Of a stretch of 64,000 nt of DNA, positions 46,938 through 57,376 are shown one piece after another (position 1 is the stretch's first letter; every line of letters begins with the position of its first letter). The DNA is taken from positions 248,001-312,000 of the forward strand of contig AP026144.1 of assembly GCA_030295235.1 (NCBI GenBank), read 5' to 3'. Both the position numbers and the translations under genes were made by a program. The stretch is from Fistulifera solaris (taxonomy: Eukaryota; Bacillariophyta; Bacillariophyceae; Naviculales; Stauroneidaceae). The notes beneath the pieces are model-generated. The model was not told the DNA's origin. It did no database searches and saw nothing but the letters and a program-made list of their open reading frames with translations.

Positions 46938-48438
46938 ATGCCGGTACTGGACCGAGAACGCCGTTCGACGGCGGGAAAACGCATGACCGAACTGGGCGGT
47001 CAAGAGGCCGAGGATGATGCCGCATTTTGGGGACACGAAACGTGGAATGAGGATTCCGACAACGAGTCGTTTCATTCGTCCGATGAAGACTCGGACATCA
47101 AGAAAGATGTCTTTGATTCAGATTTTGATGAAAGTGAAAGTGATCGGGAAGAAGAGGATGCCGTTGCAGGTGATGAAGAAGATAAAGAAATTGCTCGTGT
47201 TGATAGGAAACGAAAAGAATCGAAGTCGACTTATTCGGATGTTGTTGCGGGAAAGTTGGCGAGAGGAAAGCGAATGAAAGGTATCAAGCGGATTATCGGT
47301 GATGGTTTGAACGCTGGGATTGTTCTCAATGCTCCTGGTGTCACTCCATCTGTTGCTGCACCGGTTCCTTTGATCACTTCTTCAGCAGCAGTGCCGACGG
47401 GCAGTTTATCACCGACGGTAGCATCTTTATCAAAGCCGGCACGCAAAGTCACACTAGCGTCGACACGTCCTCGAAGGGCCGACCAACTCCGGACGTCCAG
47501 TAAACGAACGACAACAGCGCGGGTTGACACACCTGCGGCCGCGGGTTATGCTTCATCTACGGGACAACCTCCATTGACAAAATCATCATCATCATCATCA
47601 TCCGGTCCGCAAAACAACCACAAGAAAAAGAAGCGTCACCGTCATACGCAAGAGGAGCTTCTTCTCGAAGCAGCACACGAGACAGAAGGTGAAAGCATTC
47701 GATGGTTACTTGCACGCAAACGATACCAAGAAGAACAAAAAGACAACGAAGGACGAATGGAAGGGGAGAGGGAGAGGGCCCACGGGGAAACTCATTATGC
47801 AATACACTTCGCGGAGGGGTTATCTGAATACCATTACCTTCCCCGAAATGGACCACGTGCCGGAAATATTGACTCGTCGAGACTCTCAGACTACAAAGTA
47901 TCCGAAACCAACCTATTGCGTTATCACTGGGCTCAAAGCTCGCTACAAAGACCCACGCACGGGATTAGGTTATTACGATTTGGCTGCTTTCAAGGAATTG
48001 CGGAGACGAAGTGACGCCGGAGAACCACTCGATCAACGAAAACTAAAAGCGCGGGACTCTACCAATAGTACCAAAGCAAACTCCAGTGCAGCGAACGATT
48101 GCTCAAAACCACCCAAATTAGATACATTAGCGAATGGTTCCGCGACATCGACCAAAACAGAGTCGCACGAGAATAACGGCTCGTCGGAAGCTGGTCCGAA
48201 GACTGAAAATTCGGACGCTACTCATGCTGTTGACCCAAATACATCACAACCCAATGCCGAACCAGCTCTACCCACGAATTTGTCTCGCAAGCCTGCACCC
48301 CGCCGCAGGAAGCCATCCGCTAAAGTTCGAGCCGTTGAAGCCAACAGAATTTTGACAAACGGTTTACAATATCCTTTCCCTGCGACGGTTTCACCATCCA
48401 GACCGTCGCAGGTTCCTCAAGAGGACCTTGCAGAGTAA
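46938..48438 (+). CDS. VPS72: YL1 / VPS72, H2A.Z-handling subunit of SWR1-type complexes
   Basis: About 500 residues. It starts MPVLDRERRSTAGKRMTEL, followed by EDDAAFWGHETWNED and an acidic region, the YL1 N-terminal H2A.Z-binding part. The middle is basic and Ser-rich with TQEELLLEAAHETE. The YL1_C domain is clear: YPKPTYCVITGLKARYKDPR and GLGYYDLAAFKEL. One base is missing near 47780 in GAGAGGGCCC, where frame one gives way to the frame with the C-terminal domain. It works in the nucleus in depositing histone variant H2A.Z. Confidence 0.92.
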
Positions 48439-48658
48439 GACAGTGTCATCTAATTAACGTAGTACGAATGCTACTAGCTCCTACAACCCTTTTCTTCAGA
48501 GTCTTATATCTATTATATGATTTATCGAATTATCCATTTATACCAGACGTTTTCACGGAGGACCCTACAGCGAACATCTCCGACAGTAGCTTTAGATTAC
48601 AAGGACCACCACGGTCATCGAAAGGTCGAAATACAATACATGTGCCTGATTACAGCAA

Positions 48659-49788
48659 TCATGTGAATCTTGGTCGTTTTGGTCCCGACTCGTCTATTTG
48701 CTCCGATGCATCTATCGAGGTCTGTGTCGACAAAGACTCTGGCTTTATTGTGGAAATGTCATAGGACAGCTTTCGCTGGTTGCTTCCTGCCGGGGCGTCC
48801 TCCGCATCCGTTACGAGCACATCCTCGTTGATTTGAGCAATCAGATTAATAAACAGACGCTCGTCTTCCTGTAAGTTGCTTCTCCCAGCTTTTTCTAGTT
48901 CAATGGATGCTTCTTTGTATTTCAATAAACTCATCTGGATCATTCCCTGCAGTGGCGCCGTGTCACTAAAGTTTGCTTTGCTGACCATGGTATTCATGAA
49001 AGCCGCTCTTGTGTTTCGACCCGTCATTTTGTCGTGTTTCTTTAAAATTTTAGAAAAGCCGCAGTACGTCATGATCGCGTAGGTTTCGAGTAAAACGAGG
49101 TCTCGATAGACTTTGAAGGCCGCTCTCGCCATCACTAACCATTTGTCCTCTACCAATGAAAAACCCGATCTTTTCAATATAACAGTACCTTCTTTTAGAC
49201 GGTTTGCTCGAATCCGATATTCCTCGCAAGTACGACCGTAGAAATGTATGGATTTGCGGAGCTCGGAATGCAGAAACTTGAAGAATTTGACTTCGGTGGG
49301 ATGTTTCCCTAGAACATCCGGTGAAGAATGCGCGCTATTCTTTCCGTCCTCCCTTTCTTCTATAGTTGGAGAGACTTTTAAAGCACTTTCAGAGCTTGAT
49401 TCGCTGGTTAAACGCGCAAGGCGTGGAGATTCCGAGGGTGTGGACGGGAGATTCGATGGTTGCTGTTCGTTTGCATTGTCACCAATATCCGGGGCGGGCA
49501 AATTTGCCGGTAACACAGTAGGCAAAGTTTTGATTGTTTTCTAAATTTTTTAAGAGTGAAAAAAAGATTGTTAGCTTCAGTAATGACGAGCATATGATGA
49601 ACACATTTTCGCCTTTGTCTCTCTGCAGTTGCAACGACGCGACTTCGAGGGAGCTCGTATCGATGCATCAAGAGATTGCTCTCTTGCTCTGCGTTACCCA
49701 CCTTCAGTAATTTGTATTCCATCCAAAATGGAGCCCACGAGGGGTCAGAGAGATCAATGACACGCAAAAGATTCTTACAAAACTTCAT
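48659..49788 (-). CDS. SPX-domain protein
   Basis: Two exons; intron 49541-49701; 318 residues. Exon 1 gives MKFCKNLLRVIDLSDPSWAP and FWMEYKLLK, joined to KTIKTLP: the SPX helix-1 signature. Residues ~110-215 have HSELRKSIHFYGRTCEEY, then GFSKILKKHDKMTG, the lysine cluster that binds inositol pyrophosphates. Nothing beyond SPX is attached, so this is an SPX-only type, known in other eukaryotes to report phosphate status. The insert between helix 1 and the core is Ser/Pro-rich and long. Start chosen at the SPX first Met. Confidence 0.88.
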
Positions 49789-50194
49789 TGCCCCTTTTGT
49801 TTTCTGTTACTGATGACTTAGTTGTTACTGTCGTTGCTGTCCATACCGGTAATGAAGCAGCGAAGGAAAAAATTGCCTTATCCATTCCACAGAAAAGGAT
49901 TGCCGAGAGAACAAGAGGCCTTTCTGTCTTCAGGAATTAGTACTGCAGTGTCGATGTGACGTATTAACTATGACTGAATAGGGACCACACAAGATATAAG
50001 GCCAAAAGACTGAGCAACGGGTTCTAAGTTCCAGCTAAGATGCTTTGAAGCTGTTATAAGTTATACAGGGAGTCATGAGTAAAGCAATGAAGAAGTGAAA
50101 TGAGCTTTAGTTATTTTTTCTGTCTAATTCATGTGACGTCGACTTCCTAAAAAAGGTAAGAGAATGAAGACGCATGGGCGGTGCGATTTACCGC
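49789..50194. other. Intergenic between SPX and plastid protein genes
   Basis: 5' flank of the SPX gene and 3' flank of the plastid protein. A TGTGACGTCGA (CRE-like) word lies near 50134. No gene is seen. Confidence 0.35.
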
Positions 50195-50937
50195 TTAAGC
50201 ATCCGCCGTGTTGATATTATCGGGGGAAACTGTCCAGTATTTTCCGTCTACAAAATACACCTCGCCATTCGCTAATGATTTCTGGGCTCCGGATAGACCC
50301 CCGATGTATTCTCTTCGCCAAGACCCACCACAGTGATGGTGGTTTGACCTAATGGCAAGGAGCCATGGCTCATAGAATTGAAGGTGATAACGGACTTGGT
50401 GACTGCATCGAGTCCTAGTACAAGCTTTTCTGCCGCTTCCAGTACTTCCAAAACTTGCAAATCATCTCCGCCCGCAAAATTAATCACAATACGAGCACAA
50501 TCCGAGGCAGCTCCAGCCGCTGACAAGGCATCCCGCACAGCATCGAGTGGTGCATAAATAATGACCGTTTCTGTTGTTTCACCCGGATCCTTGTAAAGCT
50601 CCTTGCCCCGTCCCGTGGCAATAATTTTAAAGTTTTCCTTAGGCAAATCCGCTTCGTTTACTAATGTCAACTCCGTGTACCTTAATAGATCTTTGACTTG
50701 TGGTTCGGCTTTGCCCGGTGCGTGTTTGATATTTCCAGTAATTTTAATGACAGACTCTTCGGCCAAACGAACTCCTCCTCGACCTACGTCCAAGTCAAAA
50801 TCCGTGTCATCGGCGGTGATGATGGGTCCGAGTGGATGAAACTGTTCTCCGCGAAACGTTCTGTGAATAGGCTGGAATGCCCGAATAGGACTGACCAGGA
50901 AGGTCATTAATAATACGGCAGCGATCATATTTGTCAA
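50195..50937 (-). CDS. Probable plastid-targeted protein, unknown
   Basis: About 248 residues. Signal peptide IAAVLLMTFLVSPIRAF is followed by QPIHRTFRGE, giving the A-F junction typical of diatom plastid presequences. The mature part has RLAEESVIKITGNIKHAPGK, ENFKIIATGRGKELYKDPG, and an LQVLEVLEAAEKLVLGLD helix. Near 50310 one G is missing; correcting for it gives the end AQKSLANGEVYFVDGKYWTV and stop at 50195, whereas the uncorrected frame stops at 50272. No family is recognised. Plastid location is inferred only from the presequence. Confidence 0.72.
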
Positions 50938-51791
50938 TTATTAGTGCACACACGGAAGAAAATGAATTATTGTCCACTTTGTCGTTCGTCGTTCTACGGT
51001 TGCACTTTGTTGCGTCACAAACGTTGCGCGATGGAGAGTTGAGAGCACGACAACAACGCGTGGAAGCTTTATAAATAATAGCGGTTGTCTAACAGACAGT
51101 TCGTGACTGGTTAGAAACCGGTCGCTCTTCCGTAAGTTACCTAGTACGTAGTACTGAGTACCAGGGAACGGCGTTAAAATTCTGCCTCGTCGTAGACGCT
51201 ACGTAGAATCTTGTACTGGGAGGCAGATTTTTAACGTCCTTCCCAGGTACGGTACGGTACGGTACGGTACCGTACCAGTAGGATCGGCATTCTCGAAAAC
51301 AACACGAGATTTGTCGCGATGGGAGTAGGGCGGAGGAGTAGTCGGACCGCGACTCAACTCCGTTGTGGTAGGCTTCTACGGAGCCTACACGAAGTCTAGC
51401 AACGGCGTTAAAGTTCTGCCTCGTCGTAGACGCTAAGTAGAATCTTGTACTGAGAGGCAGAATTTTAACGTCCTTCCCTGGGCCATTATGCAAACAGCTG
51501 TACCAGTACCCGGTACTTTCGAAGCAACGTTGACTGACTCCAACAAGTTCATCACAATAACGGATCATGTACAGACCACCATTTCGCTACCAACCGATAC
51601 ATTTTTGCAAAAGTGCGCCCGTCTTGTTTTCTTTTTCGTCCTCTTTGTCAACTTGGTGCATTTCTTTGAAACAAGAAAACACGGCAACAACCCTTTGTGT
51701 TTCCTACTCGGTGTCTTCTTGTTGTAATTTTCGTGATCGAAGTTAGATCGAGAAATCTCCTTCCTTTTTTTATCAACGTTTTGCAATCCGA
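50938..51791. other. Intergenic holding the hairpin mini-elements
   Basis: The divergent flank between the plastid protein gene (minus) and the DEAD-box gene (plus). It contains the paired mini-elements (51164-51478) and GTAC-rich words near 51142, 51246 and 51500. An open antisense frame across the elements is an artefact of the repeat. Confidence 0.5.
51164..51478. mobile_element. Pair of ~80-bp hairpin mini-elements in direct repeat (MITE-like)
   Basis: Unit 1 is 51164-51244 and unit 2 is 51401-51478. Each begins AACGGCGTTAAA(A/G)TTCTGCC and ends GGCAGA(A/T)TTTTAACGTCC, so its ends are inverted copies of one another over about 25 bp with a ~30-base loop. The two units are ~92% alike by eye and lie in the same orientation, separated by 156 bp that begin with five GGTAC repeats. 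There is no coding capacity. This looks like a non-autonomous DNA transposon remnant, or a composite of two; no target-site duplication is certain. Confidence 0.65.
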
Positions 51792-53559
51792 ATGCCGATA
51801 TCTGATACCGAAGCCGTCAAGGCTGCCAAGCGAGTACTCAAACAGCAGACGGAACCCATGAAACTGAAGACACTGGCCAAAGCTGTCATCGAGAAGGTAG
51901 ATAACGGGACTGATTCGTCAGTAAAAGAAGTACAGGCATGGATTCAAAAGAGTGAGAAATTCGTTGTGAACGACAAGAAGATTGTATCGCTCAAGCGAAA
52001 ACGTTCCGAGTATCCCAAAGACTCACAAGAAAAATGTGAGAAAGCTTCGAAGCAGCCCAAGGGGGAAACGAGTCAGAAATCCAGCAACACGGGATCTGCC
52101 GTTCTATTGCAAGATGTCTCTAGTGTCGCGGATTGGCGCAAACAAAACAAGATAGTCGTCATGCATACCAAAGACGACGAACAAGGCAAAGAACAGACGG
52201 CACTTCTCGTCAAGGCGAAAATGTACTTTCCGTACACGTCGTTTGAACATCCCGATTGTGTGGCATCGATTGTTGCTCCCCTATTGGAACAGTGCGTTTC
52301 GGTCAATAAATTTAAGGCGCCATCTCCGATTCAAGCGCAATCGTGGCCCATTTAACACAGCCGTCGGATTCGACCGGTCGGAAACGCGATATTGTCGGCA
52401 TTGCCGAAACGGGGAGTGGAAAGACACTGGCTTTTTCGTTACCTATTCTATCCGCCATGTCCGAAACGAAAGTGTCTGGCCGACGCTTACCTCGACTGCT
52501 GGTTTTGTCGCCTACTCGCGAATTGGCCATGCAATCCGACCAAGTGTTGCAAGAATTTGGTGAGGTTGTGGGGCTCAAGTCGTTGGTCGTTTACGGAGGA
52601 GTACCTAAGCCGACGCAGACTTCCGTATTGAAGAAAGGATACGTGGATTGCATCGTTGCAACCCCGGGTCGCTTGAAAGATCTCATCCACGAAGGATCTT
52701 GTGATCTTAGCGCGGTTGATTTTTTGGTTCTGGATGAAGCCGACCGAATGTTGGATATGGGGTTTGAAGAAGATGTCCGTGAAATCATTTCGTATTGCAA
52801 AAGCAAAGACGAAGGCCGCCAAACTGCCATGTTTTCTGCTACGTGGCCGGCCGCCATTCAAAACATCGCACTGGAGTACATGGTGGAGCCCGTTCGAGTG
52901 TACGTAGGCTTTGAATCCATTGTGGGAAGCAATGGTGACAACGCCGTCGATGATTCGTTGTCAGCTAACAAACGTGTCACCCAAACCGTCGAAGTGATTG
53001 AGGACCGCCAGCGCGAGGCCAGATTGCAACAGATCCTCGAAAAGGTCCACGGCAAACGCAACAATCGCGTTTTGATTTTTGCATTATATAAGAAAGAAAC
53101 CGAACGTCTCGAGAATGCACTACGGCGACAGGGCTGGAATTGCTGTTCGATTCATGGCAACAAAACCCAGGCCGCTCGAACGGCCGCGTTGGCCGAATTC
53201 AAAGACGGCACGTGTCCACTCTTGGTCGCGACCGATGTTGCCGCACGAGGTCTAGATATTCCGAACGTGGAGGCCGTGATCAATTACACATTCCCATTGA
53301 CGATTGAAGACTACGTTCACCGCATCGGCCGAACGGGCCGTGCGGGCAAGCACGGGGTGAGTTACACCTTTTCCAACCGACCGACAAATCGCACGCGGGT
53401 GAACTCCAGCAAGTTATGAAACAGGCTGGACAAGAAGTGCCGGAAGAACTATTAAAGTTTGGGAGCACCATTAAGAAAAAGGAACACAAGTTATATGGCA
53501 ACTTCGGTCCCAAGGATACTTCGACGATGAAGAAGGCGACCCGAATCGTTTTCGATTGA
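51792..53559 (+). CDS. DEAD-box RNA helicase, Dbp3-like
   Basis: About 590 residues. The N terminus (AVKAAKRVLKQQTEPMKLKTLAKAV...EKFVVNDKKIVSLKRKR) resembles a small winged-helix domain found in nucleolar proteins. The helicase core is complete: Q-motif APSPIQAQSWP, Walker A AETGSGKT, PTRELA, TPGR, VLDEADRMLDMG, FSATWP, ARGLDIPNV, HRIGRTGRAGK. The end, KKKEHKLYGNFGPKD then KKATRIVFD, is like yeast Dbp3 of 60S ribosome assembly. The frame needs one T near 52355 (between Q-motif and Walker A) and one T near 53369. Expected in the nucleolus. Confidence 0.9.
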
Positions 53560-53638
53560 AACACTCTTGTTTATTATAGAACGAACTGTATTTATGCTTA
53601 AGCGTACACGACTTTTCTTCTCAAAACAACAGCATAAT

Positions 53639-53959
53639 CTACTGTTTATCCTTGTTATCTTTTGTGAAGGATGACTCTTCCTTCGGAGGACCACGCAGAC
53701 CTTGTCGTTTCGCTTCCAATTTCCAATACGCTTCTTGCGCCTTCAAAGCATCGGACGGCATTACGGATTCACCCCGATATTTCCGATACGCAATGTAGCC
53801 GACACCGCCCAGTAGCACAACGGCTCCCAGGAAAACGATTGGATTCTGTGATGTCGAATGATAGGAGCGTGTCGGTCGAGGTTTCATCCCAAATTCGGAC
53901 ATCGTATACAAGGAAGGTGGCGATGCAACGTAATGACTGCCGAGGAGGCTTGGAAGCAC
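53639..53959 (-). CDS. Small single-span membrane protein, unknown
   Basis: 106 residues from the first Met, or 87 if starting at the MSEFGMKPRP Met (53902). One membrane span, NPIVFLGAVVLLGGVGYIAY, is followed by RKYRGESV and a polar, charged tail (ALKAQEAYWKLEAKRQGLRG). The Arg-rich N terminus (KPRPTRSYHSTSQ) fits a mitochondrial presequence, but this is inference. It is convergent with the DEAD-box gene, whose stop lies only 79 bp away. Confidence 0.65.
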   Translation of the reverse strand: MLPSLLGSHYVASPPSLYTMSEFGMKPRPTRSYHSTSQNPIVFLGAVVLLGGVGYIAYRKYRGESVMPSDALKAQEAYWKLEAKRQGLRGPPKEESSFTKDNKDKQ

Positions 53960-54843
53960 AGTTTAGTTGGCCATTCTCCTTCGAGACAAGCCGTCATTCT
54001 CGTGACATTTTCTCTCATCGTCTATCGGAAGGGACAAATGAGAGACCAGGACGCGTTCGGAAAGACGAGACGATGTGATTCTCGTAGGACGAATATGGAA
54101 AAACCGATTCATATCCATGCAATTTATTTATGATAACATATTTACATGACTATAGAACCAGACGTCAAAGGATGAATGAAATATACTCCGTAGCATTCAA
54201 GTCTGAATACAAGGTACGGAGTACCTGGTACAAACTAAAAAATACGACGTCCTACAAAGTATGGAGTCAATGTTTCAGAGCAATCAATGCTCTAACAGTT
54301 CACGTTCTTATTGCATTGCTGTTATCGTTGTTGCTGACATTATTTATGCTGCAGCAATGAATCAGCGCCAACTTGGTTCGTGGAGAATAATCGCAGTAGC
54401 ATATACTATAACTCAAAGAGAAGGCTTGACAAATCCATGACTCAACTTAACTTCAGTCCCGTTGTTTGAGCATGAAACGTTAAGAGGCACTGATTTTGAC
54501 CCGTGCTTGTTAACCAACAGATTTTTTAAATGATAAGCTTGTTGTTGTCAAGAGCGCTAGGATTTTGATGCCTGATCAGGTACAGTATCAATGAATAGCG
54601 TTAATTGCCTTCGACATTGTTGTGTTGGCAGAACCAGAACAAGCTAACGTCGCACCAATTTCCGCCTCGCAGTGCATTTTTGTCGTCTCGCATCTCGCCT
54701 CGTCTCATCTTGAAATATACGGAGTACTTGTAATCGATAACGAGACTGTGTGATACGCCTCGTCAGTCGTCCTTTTTCTCTTTGAAACACTTTACCGAAC
54801 TCGTTTACCGTGTCAGAGATCGAGTTTGCTGTGAGAAAAAACG
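53960..54843. other. Intergenic upstream of GCP3
   Basis: No gene is supported. The TACTCCGTA word and its reverse complement occur near 54185 and 54720, and AAGGTACGGAGTACCTGGTAC near 54212. These match motifs in other 5' flanks. Confidence 0.4.
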
Positions 54844-57270
54844 ATGGCAATGACGACAAACTCGACAGATGGGGTATCCTTGCCGGTGCGCGACGAGATG
54901 GAATGCTTGCCTATCAATATTGTACAAGAGGAAACCGTGCTAATCAGAGAATGCTTTTATTCGCTACAAGGTATTAGCGGGGATCGAATACGATTTGATT
55001 CAGTCACCTCGAATGAAGGAAAGGCTACCGTTCATTCGCCGGTTCTAGCACAAGCAGGTTATTCAGCAATCATTCCTCCACATTTGCGTCCGCAATCCAA
55101 ACTTGGAAGTGGAGCAAAGGAAGCTATATTGATTTGTGCCGAAGCAGGATGGCTATTTTCGAGGATCAAAGAATATGTTGACTCCGTAATTCAGCCATCG
55201 AATCATCAACGCACTCAAACACAACAACAACAACCAATAGGATCGATCCAACGCGCCTTGGCGAGTGCTCTTGAACTCGAGCTTCAATCGTATCAATGTT
55301 TTCTTTCCGAATTAGAACCCCAAGTACCCAGTCTATCGGTACGACAACTCTTGGTTCAAATGCAACCACCACTCGTCCGACTCGAACATCTCGCTTCCCT
55401 CACCGATGGCGCGGCGCACGCCGCATTGCCCGGTCCGCAAATTCTACATTCCCTTCGACTAGCCTTGCAGCATGGTAATTCACGAAAACGGACTTTGGTG
55501 CAATCGCTGTTGACACGCGCGTGTACTCCGTGGTTCGACATGCTTTATTTGTGGACGACCGAAGGCATCTTGTCGGATCCAGCGCACGAATTTTTTGTGG
55601 TGGACACTAAGAGCCATGCAGATGATCGGCATTTGTGGAAGGAACAGTATCTACTGGACTTTGAAAAGGTTCCTTTTGGGATATTGGATGAAGATCTCAT
55701 TCAACCCGCGTTCGTGGTGGGGAAGGCCATCAATTACATTCGAAAATGTCTGCAGGATGGAGGATGGAGTCTTCAATTACTTGTCGACGGAGACGCAACA
55801 GTAGATGATTCTCATTCGGTCGCTATGGTGGACCAGAATGCTAAGAGAGCTTTGGGTTTCGTTTACACACCGAACGACGTCGTGTCAACAAAGGCAACAG
55901 TGGCTCCCATTCGTCAGACACTAACCCGCGCTGCGACGTTGGTCCATTCGCATATCCTCAAGTCCTTGCATGAAAAACATTCTCTTTTTCAACACTTGTT
56001 CGCATTGAAACAGTTTCTGCTGCTGGGACAAGGTGACTTTTTCGCCACTTTAATGATCGGAATACACAACGAATTTGAAGGATTCTCGGGTTTGTCCGGT
56101 ATTTACCGTCATACGCTGACCGCGATCGTCGATTCGGCGCTTCGGAATACCAACGCCATTGGGTTTCCAACCGATATTTTGGCTCGTTTACATGTGGAGC
56201 TGAATCTGAAGCCTAACGATGATGCTCGCTTTCAATTTGCAGCTCCCAAGGGTGTCGGATCTTTGAAGGATACGAGGACCGTTTGGGACATTTTGAATTG
56301 GAATATCAAGTCCCGGACCCGTTGCTGGTTATAGTTCATTCGGAAGCAATGGACTTGTACAAAACCATGTTTCACTTGTTATTTGACATTCGGCGACTAG
56401 AATTCATGCTGAATTTGACTTGGCGACAAAGCGCGACGCTTCAGCATTCGTTACAAAAAAATGGTACAGCGAAATGGAGTAACGGTGAATAAAAGGTAAG
56501 ACGGTCATGTGGCATGGCGTTGTCTTTATGATGGAGATTGCCTCTGATGTGTTTGTAGCCCCGAGTATGCACAATGTACCATTTTGCTTCGTAAAGTTTC
56601 CATGATTCGGCAAGCCATGACCCACTTTGTTACCAATGTGAAAAGCTACTTAATGTTTGAAGTGTTGGAAGGGGAATGGAAGAAGCTTGTTCGCACAATG
56701 CATGTCGCTGAGACTTTGGATGAAGCTATCAAAGCACACGACGACTATCTTGGTGGGATCAATCGAAAAAGTTTCTTACATTACGAAGACAAAACAAGGG
56801 AAGATACTACACTGGGCAATCAGCTGCGATCTTGTCTGTCTCTAGCTACGGACTTTTGTTCATATCAGGAGGATTTGTTTGAAGAAGCCATCGAAAAGGC
56901 TGAAATTGTGAACTCCAAGAAGAAAGAAGCAGCTTTGCGTCTTGGACAAGGCGACTGGGGTATTTCTGACGCTGTTAACGAGTTATTTGAGGAGGAGACA
57001 ATGTTTTTCGGACTGGCAGACAAATCTAAGATGCTTGAACTCGACGAACTTGCTGTGGAATTCAATGACCATGTCGAGACTTTGCTTCTGGCATTTGATG
57101 CTAAGCTGAATGGCCGACCGATCTTTTCGAAGAACTCGATTGCAACGCCAGTGACAAGTCCGTCACAGCTGCATTATGATCAGGACGGAGACAAGGTCCA
57201 CGACGATCTCAACTCTCTGCGGTTCTTAGCCTTCCAGTTGAATTGTAACAAATACTATAATGCCTACTAA
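54844..57270 (+). CDS. Gamma-tubulin complex component, GCP3-like
   Basis: About 787 residues; intron 56496-56558. The GRIP1 half has AILICAEAGWLFSRIKEYV, ALASALELELQSYQCFLSEL and WTTEGILSDPAHEFFV. The transition DLWKEQY-like phrase reads HLWKEQYLLDFEKVPFGILDE, followed by VGKAINYIRKC, the GCP signature. The GRIP2 half has VPDPLLVIVHSEAMDLYKTMFHLLFDIRRLE, TNVKSYLMFEVLEGEW and the terminal LRFLAFQLNCNKYY. It belongs to the gamma-tubulin small complex that nucleates microtubules. Frame changes near 56297 (one T short) and 56458 (one A extra). GCP3 rather than GCP2 is favoured by the KSINF-like signature, but not proven. Confidence 0.88.
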
Positions 57271-57376
57271 TGAAAGGCGCGTTTACCTAAAGTCAGTCGA
57301 GTATATATTATAGTAATGATGCTTTTAAACCTTCTTTTACTTGCCTCCACGTGTATATGCAGCTCCCAGCTGCAAC

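Noticed and set aside
51164-51478. The hairpin pair as LTR-type ends
   Set aside because: The units are only ~80 bp, self-complementary, and enclose 156 bp without any coding content.
51137-51568. 143-codon minus frame with an internal repeat
   Set aside because: The repeat in the protein is only the translated hairpin mini-element pair; no protein character outside it.
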